Below, piece after piece: positions 19,364 to 28,348 of a stretch of DNA of 64,000 nt. Location: contig NZ_JAYMYJ010000086.1 of the NCBI RefSeq assembly GCF_035668035.1, positions 13,587 to 77,586 of the forward strand, given 5' to 3'. The stretch's first letter is position 1. Each line of letters opens with the position of its first letter. Below the pieces are notes generated by a model that saw only the letters and a list, made by a program, of their open reading frames with translations, made no database searches and was not told where the DNA came from. This DNA comes from Thiothrix phosphatis. GTDB lineage: Bacteria; Pseudomonadota; Gammaproteobacteria; Thiotrichales; Thiotrichaceae. A program made the translations under genes and the position numbers.

Positions 19364-19591
19364 ATGTCGAAAGGGCACACTTTACAAGAACCCTTCCTTA
19401 ATGCTCTGAGAAAGGAACGGATTCCTGTCTCTATTTATCTGGTCAACGGCATCAAATTGCAGGGTCACGTTGAATCATTTGATCAGTTTGTAGTCCTCCT
19501 GGGGAATACCGTCAGCCAACTGGTATATAAGCACGCCATTTCCACGATTGTGCCAGCCCGTCCGATCAAATTGGCGTTAGCCCCTGAATAA
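19364..19591 (+). CDS. hfq: RNA chaperone Hfq
   Basis: 75 residues, a short Hfq. Sm1 motif (FLNALRKERIPVSIYLVNGI) and Sm2 motif (YKHAISTIVP) are both complete, including the proximal-face YKHA. It has almost no C-terminal tail beyond the Sm core. Hfq forms hexamers that pair small RNAs with mRNAs. AGGAG precedes the ATG. The 163-base gap after miaA suggests it also has its own promoter, though I could not place it. Confidence 0.97.
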   Translation: MSKGHTLQEPFLNALRKERIPVSIYLVNGIKLQGHVESFDQFVVLLGNTVSQLVYKHAISTIVPARPIKLALAPE

Positions 19592-19626
19592 CAACTTGAG
19601 TTTGCAAACATCAGGAAGGTTGCCGA

Positions 19627-20907
19627 TTGGAACTGTTTGAACGTCCAGGCGGTGGAGAATGCGCCATCCTTGTTCAAATCAGTTTCAATACGGCAAAGTC
19701 CACCAAAGATGAAAAGGAGTTTATTGAACTTGTTCATTCGGCAGGTGCCCAGGTTGCCGGATTAGTCACCGGCTCACGGCAAAGCCCCGACTCCCGCTAT
19801 TTCATTGGCGAAGGCAAAGCAGAAGAAATACGCCTTCTACTCACAGCGCAAGATGCTGATTTGGTTATTTTCGACCACTCCCTTTCACCTGCACAGGAAC
19901 GCAATCTGGAAAAGCGGCTACAATGCCGCGTCCTGGATCGCACTGGCCTGATCCTGGATATTTTTGCCCAACGCGCCCGCAGCCATGAGGGCAAGCTTCA
20001 GGTTGAACTTGCCCAACTGAAACATCTGACAACGCGCTTGGTGCGCGGATGGACTCACCTCGAACGCCAGAAAGGCGGCATTGGTTTGCGAGGCCCAGGA
20101 GAAACCCAGCTGGAAACCGACCGCAGGCTGATTGGTGAGCGCATCAAGCAAATTAGCAAACGCCTGGAAAAAGTCCAGAATCAACGCGAACAAGGGCGGC
20201 AGGCGCGCAAAAAGGCCGAGATTCCTACGGTGTCCTTGGTTGGCTATACCAACGCAGGCAAATCCACCTTGTTCAACGCCCTGACACAGGCGGAAGTTTA
20301 TGCTGCCGACCAGTTATTCGCCACGCTTGACCCTACCCTGCGGCGCGTTCAGCTACCAAACCAACAAGAAATTATTCTTGCCGATACAGTTGGCTTCATC
20401 CGCCACCTTCCACATGATCTGGTGGCAGCATTCCGCTCCACCCTGCAGGAAACAACCGACGCCGACCTCCTGCTGCATGTGATTGACAGCCATGACGGAC
20501 AACTTGACTTGTACCGCGAACAAGTCAATCAAGTAATCATTGAAATTGGTGCAGAAAACGTACCGCAAATCGAAGTAATGAACAAAATCGACCTTGGCGG
20601 GCATTCCCCACATATTGAGGAAGGCAATGGCGTCAACCCTGCCCGCATTTATGTTTCTGCTCAAGAAAACCTGGGGCTGGAAATGCTACTGGAATATCTC
20701 GGCAACTATTTTGCCGGACAAATATTTCAGGGTGAATTAAACATACCGCCGCATCATGCGCGTCTGCGCGCCCGGCTTTACGCTGACAAAGCTGTTCAAC
20801 AGGAAAAAATTTCAACCGAAGGCGATTTTCACCTAACTGTTGCCATTGACCAGCGACGCCTGGAGCAATATTTACAGGAAGAAGGATTATCACTGGACGA
20901 CCTGTAA
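19627..20907 (+). CDS. hflX: Ribosome-associated GTPase HflX
   Basis: 426 residues starting with TTG at 19627 behind AGGAAGG; the first residues MELFERPGGGECAILVQI match the family start, supporting this codon. N-terminal HflX domain, a helical region with GLRGPGETQLETDRRLIG, then the GTPase domain with G1 GYTNAGKST (206-214), DTVGFIRHLP and NKID. HflX splits stalled or heat-damaged ribosomes. hflK and hflC, which follow in E. coli, are absent: rho lies convergent instead. Confidence 0.95.
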   Translation: MELFERPGGGECAILVQISFNTAKSTKDEKEFIELVHSAGAQVAGLVTGSRQSPDSRYFIGEGKAEEIRLLLTAQDADLVIFDHSLSPAQERNLEKRLQCRVLDRTGLILDIFAQRARSHEGKLQVELAQLKHLTTRLVRGWTHLERQKGGIGLRGPGETQLETDRRLIGERIKQISKRLEKVQNQREQGRQARKKAEIPTVSLVGYTNAGKSTLFNALTQAEVYAADQLFATLDPTLRRVQLPNQQEIILADTVGFIRHLPHDLVAAFRSTLQETTDADLLLHVIDSHDGQLDLYREQVNQVIIEIGAENVPQIEVMNKIDLGGHSPHIEEGNGVNPARIYVSAQENLGLEMLLEYLGNYFAGQIFQGELNIPPHHARLRARLYADKAVQQEKISTEGDFHLTVAIDQRRLEQYLQEEGLSLDDL

Positions 20908-20952
20908 GGGTAATAGGCAAGCACCCTCCCCTTACAAGCTCAAAGAAGCAAT

Positions 20953-22212
20953 TTAACCCCGCCGCATCACATCGAAAAATTCATTATTGGTCTTGGTTTT
21001 AGACAGCTTGTCGAACAGCAATTCCATCGCCTCCAAATCATCCATGCCATGCAGGAACTTGCGCAGCACCCACAAAGTTTGCAGCTCGTCCTGCGTAGTC
21101 AGCAGCTCTTCACGACGCGTGCCCGAGCGGTTGATATTAATGGCAGGGAACACACGCTTCTCGGAAATACGGCGATCCAGATGCACCTCCATATTGCCAG
21201 TTCCCTTGAACTCTTCGTAGATAACCTCATCCATTTTAGAGCCGGTATCAATCAGTGCCGTCGCAATAATAGTTAGGCTACCGCCCTCTTCAATATTACG
21301 CGCCGCGCCGAAAAAACGTTTGGGACGATGCAACGCATTGGCGTCCACACCACCCGTCAACACCTTGCCGGATGATGGCACCACGGTATTGTAGGCTCGC
21401 GCCAGACGGGTAATGGAATCCAGCAAAATAACCACATCACGTTTGTGTTCGACCAACCGCTTGGCCTTTTCGATCACCATTTCCGCCACCTGCACATGAC
21501 GGGCGGCAGGTTCGTCAAACGTGGAGGAAACCACTTCGCCTTGCACCATGCGCGACATTTCCGTCACTTCTTCCGGACGCTCATCAATCAGCAAAACGAT
21601 CAAATAGCATTCAGGATAGTTGGAGGCAATGCTCTGCGCCATGTTCTGCAACATAATGGTTTTACCGGCTTTCGGCGGCGCGATAATCAGGCCACGTTGC
21701 CCTTTACCGAATGGCGACACAATATCAATCACTCGGGCGGTAATGTCTTCACGGCTACCGTTGCCACGCTCCATGCGCATACGCTTGTCAGGGTGCAGCG
21801 GCGTCAGGTTTTCAAAAGCAATCTTGTTACGGGCGCTTTCCGGTGGTTCATAGTTGATGGTGTCAACTTTCAACAGGGCAAAGTAACGCTCGTTATCCTT
21901 GGGTGGGCGAATTTTGCCCGCAATGGTATCACCCGTGCGCAAGCCAAAGCGACGGATCTGGCTGGGCGAAACATAGATGTCATCCGCTCCCGCCAAATAG
22001 CTGGAATCCTGGGAACGCAGGAATCCAAACCCATCCTGAAGGATTTCCAATACACCATCACCATAGATGTCCTCGCCGTTTTGGGCGTGCGCTTTCAGGA
22101 GAGCAAAAATGATGTCTTGTTTGCGGGTTCGGGAGATGCTTTCAATGCCCAGCGCCTGGGCCATCTCGAAGACCTCAGCGGCAGATTTCTTTTTTAATTC
22201 AGACAGATTCAT
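20953..22212 (-). CDS. rho: Transcription termination factor Rho
   Basis: 419 residues, full length. N-terminal helix bundle (MNLSELKKKSAAEVFEMAQ), primary RNA-binding OSB domain with GFGFLRS, Walker A APPKAGKT (178-185), Walker B DVVILLDSITRLARAYN, Q-loop and R-loop near VDANALHRPKRFFGAAR. It is a hexameric RNA helicase that ends untranslated transcripts. No clear Shine-Dalgarno site is visible before the ATG, which may matter because rho is usually autoregulated. It is convergent with hflX. Confidence 0.97.
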   Translation of the reverse strand: MNLSELKKKSAAEVFEMAQALGIESISRTRKQDIIFALLKAHAQNGEDIYGDGVLEILQDGFGFLRSQDSSYLAGADDIYVSPSQIRRFGLRTGDTIAGKIRPPKDNERYFALLKVDTINYEPPESARNKIAFENLTPLHPDKRMRMERGNGSREDITARVIDIVSPFGKGQRGLIIAPPKAGKTIMLQNMAQSIASNYPECYLIVLLIDERPEEVTEMSRMVQGEVVSSTFDEPAARHVQVAEMVIEKAKRLVEHKRDVVILLDSITRLARAYNTVVPSSGKVLTGGVDANALHRPKRFFGAARNIEEGGSLTIIATALIDTGSKMDEVIYEEFKGTGNMEVHLDRRISEKRVFPAININRSGTRREELLTTQDELQTLWVLRKFLHGMDDLEAMELLFDKLSKTKTNNEFFDVMRRG

Positions 22213-22468
22213 AGATAATGATGAGTTGATGGAGGAAATGTCATATGTAATCGAGGAAGCACCTGTTCACAGAGTATTCCTTAACCAAGGACAAACGACT
22301 GGGTACCCTAAAACTGCGGCGGATGCCTGTTAACAGACCGTGACAGCTTTCAGCAGAAATCTATGATCAAAGAAAACGGGACAGGATTTTCAGAAATGAA
22401 CCTGGATACAGATTCATATGGCGCTAAACTAGCACGCCAGCAGCATTGAGTCCAGCAAAATAATACGA

Positions 22469-22509
22469 CCAATACCCCATGAATACAAAAAATTCTCATG
22501 GGGTATTGG
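22469..22509 (-). terminator. Terminator behind trxA; only feature seen in the 22213-22521 gap
   Basis: Perfect 14-bp stem CCAATACCCCATGA/TCATGGGGTATTGG with a 13-base A-rich loop, 12 bases after the trxA stop. On the minus strand it is followed by GTCGTATTATTTT, a weak U-rich tail. The rest of the 309-base gap between trxA and rho must hold the rho promoter and leader; I see no gene or further structure in it. Confidence 0.7.
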
Positions 22510-22521
22510 TGCCAACAACAC

Positions 22522-22848
22522 TTACAAACTTTGATTCAAAAATGCAGTCAATTGGGATTTGGATAAAGCCCCAACCTTGGTGGCCTCCACTGCTCCATTT
22601 TTAAACAGCATCAGAGTCGGAATGCCTCGAATGCCATAACGTGGAGGAACGTCTTTATTATCATCAATATTCAGTTTGGCAATTTTTAGCTTGCCTGCAA
22701 ATTCCGTAGCGATTTCATCCAGAAGGGGGGCAATCATCTTGCATGGGCCACACCATTCTGCCCAGTAATCAACCAACACAGGGGTGCCGGATTTTAGTAC
22801 TTCCTGCTCAAAAGTAGCATCGGAAACTTGGATAATATTGTCACTCAC
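22522..22848 (-). CDS. trxA: Thioredoxin 1
   Basis: 108 residues. Cytoplasmic thioredoxin with active site WCGPCK at 32-37, the cis-Pro loop GIRGIPTLMLF and no signal peptide. It reduces protein disulfides, regenerated by thioredoxin reductase. It lies upstream of rho in the same direction, the arrangement known from E. coli and many relatives, but has its own terminator. Confidence 0.97.
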   Translation of the reverse strand: MSDNIIQVSDATFEQEVLKSGTPVLVDYWAEWCGPCKMIAPLLDEIATEFAGKLKIAKLNIDDNKDVPPRYGIRGIPTLMLFKNGAVEATKVGALSKSQLTAFLNQSL

Positions 22849-22990
22849 AGAAGGGTTCTCCCTGATTATCGATGTTCACAGTGGCTATTCTCTTATATTT
22901 CAAGCCATCTTTGTAGTGTAGCCTAGCAGAACCAGTGCAACGTTTTAGAGTCTAACCTTGGCAATGGCGCTAACCAGAAGGAAAACACCC

Positions 22991-23680
22991 ATGAAACACC
23001 CAATACCCGCTATTGGCTTGCTGCTGCTTACCTCCATGGCGGAGGCGGCTCCTCAGGCCTTTCAAGCGAATTACACCGTCACCGCCAAAGGCATGGAGGT
23101 GGGGGCCATGACCGCCAGCCTAAGCTATGCAAATGACGCCTATACTTACCAGAAACTCACCAAGGCCAATGGTTTGGCCGCCTTCCTGAGCGGCGACACA
23201 CTCACGGAACGCAGCACAGGCAACAAAACTGGCGACACGCTGATCCCCAAGCATTATCTGAACCACCACCAAAACCGGCGCAAGGATAAAAAAGACGAAC
23301 TGGATTTCACCTCCCCCACCAGCGTCAGCGGAACCTTTGCTGACAACGCCTATAAACTCAACGTCCCTAAAGGTACGCTAGACCCTGCCGTGATGGAATT
23401 GGCACTGATGGATGCACTGGCCGCCAACCAACCGCTGTCCTACAAAGTGGTGAGCCGGGGCAAGTTGCAGGATTACCAATTCCGTAAATTGGGCAAGGAA
23501 ACCATCCAGACACCAGCCGGTGCCTATGAATGCGAAAAAGTGGAGGTCATCCACCAAGACAACAAGCGCCAGACCACCCTGTGGCTGGCCCCCAAATTAA
23601 ATTACGCCATTGTTCAGGTAAACCATACCGAAGATGGCGACCTGATTGAAACCCGCCTGAACAGTTACCAACCCCGTTAA
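22991..23680 (+). CDS. Exported DUF3108 family protein
   Basis: 229 residues from the ATG at 22991, which has AGAAGGAAA upstream; an earlier in-frame ATG lacks one. A signal peptide ends near MAEAA. The rest is beta-rich with QANYTVTAKGMEVGAMTASL at the start and TPAGAYECEKVEVI and TTLWLAPKLNYAIVQV near the end, the pattern of DUF3108 proteins. The family is periplasmic and of unknown function. The gene stands alone, divergent from trxA, with a hairpin after it. Confidence 0.8.
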   Translation: MKHPIPAIGLLLLTSMAEAAPQAFQANYTVTAKGMEVGAMTASLSYANDAYTYQKLTKANGLAAFLSGDTLTERSTGNKTGDTLIPKHYLNHHQNRRKDKKDELDFTSPTSVSGTFADNAYKLNVPKGTLDPAVMELALMDALAANQPLSYKVVSRGKLQDYQFRKLGKETIQTPAGAYECEKVEVIHQDNKRQTTLWLAPKLNYAIVQVNHTEDGDLIETRLNSYQPR

Positions 23681-23685
23681 ACAGG

Positions 23686-23727
23686 CTGGAACGGAGGTAT
23701 GCACACGCAAAACACCTTCCGTTCCAG
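23686..23727 (+). terminator. Hairpin after the DUF3108 gene
   Basis: Stem CTGGAACGGA-GGT pairs with ACCTTCCGTTCCAG, interrupted by one bulged base, starting 6 bases behind the stop codon. No U-tract follows, so it may be a transcript-stabilising or Rho-assisted end and not a classical terminator. Confidence 0.5.
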
Positions 23728-23886
23728 TCACCCAGCATTACACGCCTGTGCGCCATTCGTGCAGCCCATCCCGCGTTGACCAAACCGAACCGGCGAAACC
23801 AGGGAAGGCTTTACGCAACGAATAACATCAAATCCTATTGTAACTTTTGAGAACTGGAATATGATAACCGCAAGGCTAAAAACGTA

Positions 23887-24612
23887 GTGTTAAGAATCAA
23901 ACCTGGCTGCAAACCGTTGAATGGCAAAACCATAAACCACATTCTGCTCGTTGATGACGATGTTCTTCTGCATAAATTGCTGGAAGAATATTTCAACATA
24001 CACGGCCATCACCTTTACAGCCTGAAGGAAGGGGAGGGTATCGGCAACTTCCTGCAACAGCGACGGCCCGACATGATCATCTTGGACATCATGATGCCAG
24101 GAAAAGATGGGCTGTATTGGTTAGGCTGGCTCAGGACACACTACCCACAGATCCCCGTCCTACTCCTGTCAGCCAAAAGGACAGCGCATGATCGAGTGAA
24201 GGGATTTGAACTGGGTGCTGCTGATTACCTCATCAAACCCTTTCACCCTAAAGAGCTCCTGATCCGCGTCAACAATATCCTCCACAACCGCCAAATAGCG
24301 GACAACAAGTTGATCAAGCTCGGCAACTACCTGTTTGACCCAACACAGGAAAAGCTGCTCAACAATAATACGCAGATCAAATTATCAACACTAGAAAGCC
24401 ATTTATTGCTATTCTTTTGTCAGAATGCCGGTCAAACCCTAACACGCGACGACATTTCCTATGCATTGAACGGAAATGAACATCACCCGATGAACCGCAG
24501 CATTGATATGGCCGTCACCCGGTTACGTAAAAAACTGGGCGACGACAAAGATGCGCCCCAATACCTGCATACCGTCTGGCGCAAAGGTTACCGCCTGACA
24601 CTGAATACATGA
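23887..24612 (+). CDS. OmpR-type response regulator
   Basis: 241 residues from a GTG; the start is uncertain, as a TTG some 30 bases downstream would also fit. Receiver domain with acidic triplet DDD at 23-25, phosphoacceptor D67 in MIILDIMMPGKDG, and Lys in YLIKPFHPKEL. A winged-helix domain follows with SIDMAVTRLRKKLGDD and the terminal YLHTVWRKGYRLTLN. Its stop overlaps the start of an Hpt gene (ATGA), so the two are co-translated. No cognate kinase is adjacent. Target genes unknown. Confidence 0.85.
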   Translation: MLRIKPGCKPLNGKTINHILLVDDDVLLHKLLEEYFNIHGHHLYSLKEGEGIGNFLQQRRPDMIILDIMMPGKDGLYWLGWLRTHYPQIPVLLLSAKRTAHDRVKGFELGAADYLIKPFHPKELLIRVNNILHNRQIADNKLIKLGNYLFDPTQEKLLNNNTQIKLSTLESHLLLFFCQNAGQTLTRDDISYALNGNEHHPMNRSIDMAVTRLRKKLGDDKDAPQYLHTVWRKGYRLTLNT

Positions 24613-24941
24613 AAACACACCCCATATTGAACACATTGCTAGGAACCTTGGGCGAAGAAGGGACACAACGCTTTCTCTCCTTTGCCCTTCCGCAAATCCG
24701 CCAGTCCCGGCAAGAACTTTTGGCCAGCCTACGCCAACAGGACTGGGAAGCAGCCGCAACCATCGCCCACCGCCTCAAAGCCACAGCCCACCTTTACAGC
24801 ACCAATGCCTTGCAGGATTCCCTCAAAACCATCCATAACAAAGAACTCACCACCTTGTCGCACCCTCCATTTTTGCCAGCTCTCGAAGCAGAGTTCCAAT
24901 ATATCGAACAAATTATAACCAATTATTTGAATAATAATTAA
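24609..24941 (+). CDS. Free-standing histidine phosphotransfer (Hpt) protein
   Basis: 110 residues, all helical in character. The phosphorylated His is probably H54 in IAHRLKATAHLYS, the Hpt consensus (AHxLKG/A). No kinase ATPase domain is attached. Its start overlaps the stop of the response regulator by four bases. It probably relays phosphate between a hybrid kinase encoded elsewhere and the neighbouring regulator. Confidence 0.78.
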   Translation: MKTHPILNTLLGTLGEEGTQRFLSFALPQIRQSRQELLASLRQQDWEAAATIAHRLKATAHLYSTNALQDSLKTIHNKELTTLSHPPFLPALEAEFQYIEQIITNYLNNN

Positions 24942-25078
24942 TCACAAATATTGGACTGTTACATTTTTTTACAATTTCTAAGATTACAAATGCAGCAATA
25001 TCCGCTAAGTTAGTAACCAGCTGATCGAGGGGGGGATTTCTTGGCCAGTAAGGATATGATTTCCAAGGATATGAGAGC

Positions 25079-25375
25079 ATGTTTAATAAGAATTACTTAT
25101 TGCTTGTTGCCGTTTTGCTGGCAGGATTATTGGCAACGCAGCCAACTCTGGCGATGTCCCAAATGGGCAAGCAGAGACAGATACAACGCGGCAATAGCCC
25201 CACAACAGACAATGCTGGTGATTACTTCGTACTTGAGGCATCCACTCTGCGCCGCCTGCTGCCGGAATTGCTTGAAACAACACTTTACACACACTTGCTA
25301 CAGTCAGACCTGTTCATCACATTAAGCGGCATGACTGAGTATGTGTTAGACAAACACAGCACAAAAGCTCGCTAG
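25079..25375 (+). CDS. Small exported protein of unknown function
   Basis: 98 residues with a clear signal peptide (MFNKNYLLLVAVLLAGLLA, cut near TLA-MSQ). The mature part is about 70 residues with STLRRLLPELLETTLYTHLL, probably helical, and no Cys. The chosen frame has AAGGATATGA twice upstream; the overlapping frame at 25041 lacks a plausible product. It follows the response regulator/Hpt pair by 137 bases and is closed by a terminator, so it has its own transcript or is the last gene of that unit. Family not recognised. Confidence 0.6.
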   Translation: MFNKNYLLLVAVLLAGLLATQPTLAMSQMGKQRQIQRGNSPTTDNAGDYFVLEASTLRRLLPELLETTLYTHLLQSDLFITLSGMTEYVLDKHSTKAR

Positions 25376-25386
25376 ATCGACCTTCT

Positions 25387-25424
25387 CGGCCTGTCTTACT
25401 GCGCTAAGTAGCAGGCCGCTTTTT
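25387..25424 (+). terminator. Intrinsic terminator
   Basis: Stem CGGCCTG/CAGGCCG with an inner CTTA/TAAG pairing, followed by CTTTTT. It lies 12 bases behind the small exported protein and should end its transcript. Confidence 0.8.
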
Positions 25425-25440
25425 CCGCTTCCTCTGTTAA

Positions 25441-25482
25441 CCAGCCCTGCTCCTCCCTCAATGGGCAGGGCTGGCTTTTTTA
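25441..25482 (+). terminator. Second intrinsic terminator, strong
   Basis: Perfect 10-bp stem CCAGCCCTGC/GCAGGGCTGG followed by CTTTTTTAGTTTTT. It comes 16 bases after the previous terminator and before rph. Two such hairpins in a row either make a fail-safe end or bound a very short RNA. Confidence 0.85.
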
Positions 25483-25656
25483 GTTTTTAATCAGCCATCA
25501 AACAACAATATCCCCACCCATCAAAAAAACAACGCCACCCATCGCTTGACTGGCCGCAGCGAATAGGTCAGGCCCGTTGGCATCCATTGCCCGTGAAACC
25601 CTTGCCAAGGATGCGTATAATCAGCCCTCCCCTGAAAACAACAGAAAGGAACCCTG

Positions 25657-26373
25657 ATGAGGCCAAGCGAACGCGCCCCTGAACAGATGCGCACCATCAC
25701 ATTCACCCGCCATTACACCTGCCATGCGGAAGGCTCCGTCCTGGTGGAATTTGGCAACACCAAGGTGCTATGCACCGCCACCGTCGAGGAGCGCCTGCCC
25801 GCATGGTTGAAAGGCAAGGGGCAAGGCTGGGTGACCGCCGAATACGGGATGCTGCCGCGCTCCACCGGCTCCCGCACCCCACGCGAAGCCGCCAAGGGCA
25901 AACAGGGCGGGCGCACCATGGAAATCCAGCGCCTGATCGGGCGGGCGTTGCGTGCCATCGTCGATCTCGAAGCGCTCGGCGAATACCAGATCACCCTTGA
26001 CTGCGACGTCATCCAGGCTGACGGAGGCACCCGCACCGCCTCCATCAGCGGCAGCTACATCGCACTGTGCGACGCCATCAGCTGGCTGCAAAAAAACCGC
26101 CGCCTGAAGAAAAACCCATTGCACGGCCAGATTGCCTCTGTCTCCGTCGGTATCTACAACGGCGTTCCGGTGCTGGATTTGGACTACGCGGAAGACTCCA
26201 ACGCCGAAACCGACATGAATGTGGTCATGAATGAAGCCGGTCAATTCATCGAGTTGCAAGGCACCGCTGAAGGCCACGCTTTCCGCCGGGACGAACTCGA
26301 CGCCATGCTGGCACTGGCGGAAAAGGGCATCCGCGAAATCATGCAGGCGCAACGGGAGGTGCTGGAGGCATGA
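25657..26373 (+). CDS. rph: Ribonuclease PH
   Basis: 238 residues. Phosphorolytic 3'-to-5' exoribonuclease that trims tRNA 3' ends; it forms a hexameric ring. The start MRPSERAPEQMRTITFTRHY, WVTAEYGMLPRSTGSRTPRE and CDVIQADGGTRTASISGSYIA are family signatures, the last including the phosphate and metal sites. It is the first gene of a four-gene operon in which each stop overlaps the next start by four bases. Confidence 0.96.
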   Translation: MRPSERAPEQMRTITFTRHYTCHAEGSVLVEFGNTKVLCTATVEERLPAWLKGKGQGWVTAEYGMLPRSTGSRTPREAAKGKQGGRTMEIQRLIGRALRAIVDLEALGEYQITLDCDVIQADGGTRTASISGSYIALCDAISWLQKNRRLKKNPLHGQIASVSVGIYNGVPVLDLDYAEDSNAETDMNVVMNEAGQFIELQGTAEGHAFRRDELDAMLALAEKGIREIMQAQREVLEA

Positions 26374-26972
26374 GCAGAAAAATCGTCCTGGCTTCCGGCA
26401 ACGCAGGCAAACTGCGTGAATTCAACGCCATGATGGCCGACCTCGGCCTCGAATTCGTGCGCCAGAGTGAACTTGGCGTACAGGATGCGGAAGAAACCGG
26501 CCTGACCTTCGTCGAAAACGCTCTGCTCAAGGCGCGTAATGCCGCACAGCATACCGGCATGCCCGCCATGGCGGACGACTCAGGCATCGTGGTGGATGCG
26601 CTCGGCGGCGCGCCGGGGTTGTATTCCGCCCGCTACGCCGGGGAGCACGGTGATGACGCCGCCAACAACGCCAAACTGTTGGAAGCGCTGAAAGACACAC
26701 CGGAAGCACAGCGCAGCGCCCGTTTCTACTGCTGCATCGTCTACCTGCGCCACCCCCACGACCAATTGCCGATCATCGCTGAAGCCAGTTGGGAAGGCCG
26801 GGTGCTGTCCGCCCCCAGTGGTGCCAACGGTTTCGGTTACGACCCGCTGTTCTACGTGCCAACGCATGGCTGTTCTTCCGCCGAACTGCCGCCGGAAGAA
26901 AAGAACCGCATCAGCCATCGCGCCCAGGCGTTACGCAAGCTGCACACGCTGCTGGAGCAGGCAAAGGCATGA
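26370..26972 (+). CDS. rdgB: dITP/XTP pyrophosphatase (RdgB/HAM1)
   Basis: 200 residues. Hydrolyses non-canonical purine triphosphates such as dITP and XTP to keep them out of DNA. Motifs: VLASGNAGKLREF at the N-terminus, TFVENALLKARNAA, MADDSGIVVDALGGAPGLYS and GANGFGYDPLFYVP. It overlaps rph and gmhB by ATGA junctions; rph-rdgB linkage is common in proteobacteria. Confidence 0.96.
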   Translation: MSRKIVLASGNAGKLREFNAMMADLGLEFVRQSELGVQDAEETGLTFVENALLKARNAAQHTGMPAMADDSGIVVDALGGAPGLYSARYAGEHGDDAANNAKLLEALKDTPEAQRSARFYCCIVYLRHPHDQLPIIAEASWEGRVLSAPSGANGFGYDPLFYVPTHGCSSAELPPEEKNRISHRAQALRKLHTLLEQAKA

Positions 26973-27520
26973 AGCTCATCATCCTCGACCGCGACGGCGT
27001 GATCAATGAAGACTCGGATGCCTACGTCAAGTCGCTGGAAGAATGGGTTCCCATCCCCGGCAGCATTGCAGCGATGGCCAAGCTCAACAAAGCCGGGTAT
27101 ACGCTGGCGGTCGCCACCAACCAATCCGGCATCGCCCGTGGTTACTACGACACCGCAACCCTTGAGGCCATGCATGCGCACCTGCGCCGCCTGCTGGCGG
27201 AACAAGGAGGCAAGCTCGACCACATCGCCTACTGCCCCCACATCAGCACCGACCAGTGCGATTGCCGCAAGCCCAAACCCGGCTTGCTGCTGGAAATTGC
27301 CGCCCGCCTCCACACCGACCTGAAACAAGCTATCGTCGTCGGCGATTCCCTGCGCGACTGGCAGGCCGCCGCCGCTGTCGGTGCCGCATATGTGCAAGTC
27401 CGCACCGGCAAAGGCGAGCGCACCCTGGCGGATGGCCGTTTACCCGCCGATATACCTGTGTTTGATAATCTGGCAGACTATGCCGACTCGCTCTCGCTTA
27501 CCGGAATCCCAACCGCATGA
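26969..27520 (+). CDS. gmhB: D-glycero-D-manno-heptose 1,7-bisphosphate 7-phosphatase
   Basis: 183 residues from the ATG at 26969 overlapping the rdgB stop; the longer in-frame reading lies inside rdgB. HAD phosphatase: catalytic D8/D10 in ILDRDGVINEDSD, TNQSGIARGYY, the zinc loop CPHISTDQCDCRKPKPG, and VVGDSLRDWQAA. It makes the heptose precursor of the LPS inner core; a second possible substrate is a histidinol-type phosphate, less likely here. Confidence 0.9.
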   Translation: MKLIILDRDGVINEDSDAYVKSLEEWVPIPGSIAAMAKLNKAGYTLAVATNQSGIARGYYDTATLEAMHAHLRRLLAEQGGKLDHIAYCPHISTDQCDCRKPKPGLLLEIAARLHTDLKQAIVVGDSLRDWQAAAAVGAAYVQVRTGKGERTLADGRLPADIPVFDNLADYADSLSLTGIPTA

Positions 27521-28254
27521 AAACATTGGACACGCTTTGGCTGGGCGCACGCGCCACCCTGTTCTGGATCGGCTTTGCCCTCAGCACCTTGTTGGCAGGC
27601 ATGCTGGCACCGTTGGCGTGGCTGTTTCCTTTGAAATACCGCTACCCGGCCGTCATCCTGTGGAACTGCTTCAACCTGTGGTGGCTGCAAGCCAGTTGTG
27701 GCGTGAAATATCAGGTCTGGGGGCTGGACAATATCCCAACAGACAGCGCCTTCATCCTCATGTCCAACCACCAGTCGACCTGGGAAACGCTTGCCCTGCC
27801 CTGCATTTTCCCGCAACAACTGAGCTGGGTGCTGAAACAGGAATTGCTGAAAATCCCCTTCTTCGGTTGGGGCTTGCGCCTGATCCGGCCAATCGCCATT
27901 GACCGCGGGGCGGGGCGGGCCGCGGTCAAACAACTGTCCCAGCAAGGCAAGGCGTTGCTGGAGGATGGCCTCAGCGTGGTGATTTTTCCGGAAGGCACCC
28001 GAGTCGCGCCCGATACAACCGTCCCCTACAAAATTGGTGGCGCAATCCTTGCTTCCCATTCCGGCTTTCCCGTCGTGCCAGTGGCGCACAACGCCGGACA
28101 AAGCTGGCCACGCCATGGCTGGATCAAGTGGCCCGGCACCATTACGGTCAGCATTGGCCCTGCCTTCAGCAGCCAGGGCATGAAGGCCGACGCCATCAAC
28201 CAACAAATCCAGGCATGGATTGAAGCGGAAAAATTACGCTTACCCCCATTGTAA
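27517..28254 (+). CDS. plsC: 1-acyl-sn-glycerol-3-phosphate acyltransferase
   Basis: 245 residues with one N-terminal membrane helix pair. Acyltransferase block I reads SNHQSTWET, so the usual HxxxxD has Glu in place of Asp, a variant I have seen in other gammaproteobacterial members. Block III is VIFPEGTR, block IV is SGFPVVPVA. It acylates lysophosphatidic acid in phospholipid synthesis. Last gene of the rph operon. Confidence 0.9.
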   Translation: MKTLDTLWLGARATLFWIGFALSTLLAGMLAPLAWLFPLKYRYPAVILWNCFNLWWLQASCGVKYQVWGLDNIPTDSAFILMSNHQSTWETLALPCIFPQQLSWVLKQELLKIPFFGWGLRLIRPIAIDRGAGRAAVKQLSQQGKALLEDGLSVVIFPEGTRVAPDTTVPYKIGGAILASHSGFPVVPVAHNAGQSWPRHGWIKWPGTITVSIGPAFSSQGMKADAINQQIQAWIEAEKLRLPPL

Positions 28255-28296
28255 GCAACCAAAAAAAGTAGCGCCCTTCGCCCGTGATTTTTATAC

Positions 28297-28324
28297 TTGA
28301 CTGACTTATCAGGTAAATAATAAT
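28297..28324 (+). promoter_or_regulatory. Probable promoter of the V4R-like gene
   Basis: TTGACT, 16 bases, AATAAT. Transcription would start near 28331, leaving a short leader that contains AGAGGAAG just before the ATG. Called from consensus only; the spacing is one base short of ideal. Confidence 0.5.
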
Positions 28325-28348
28325 TTCAGGCACCAGAGGAAGATCGCT

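Noticed and set aside
25041..25325. Alternative frame overlapping the small exported protein
   Set aside because: The frame at 25079 has a clean signal peptide; the alternative gives a Trp/Cys-rich translation without sense.
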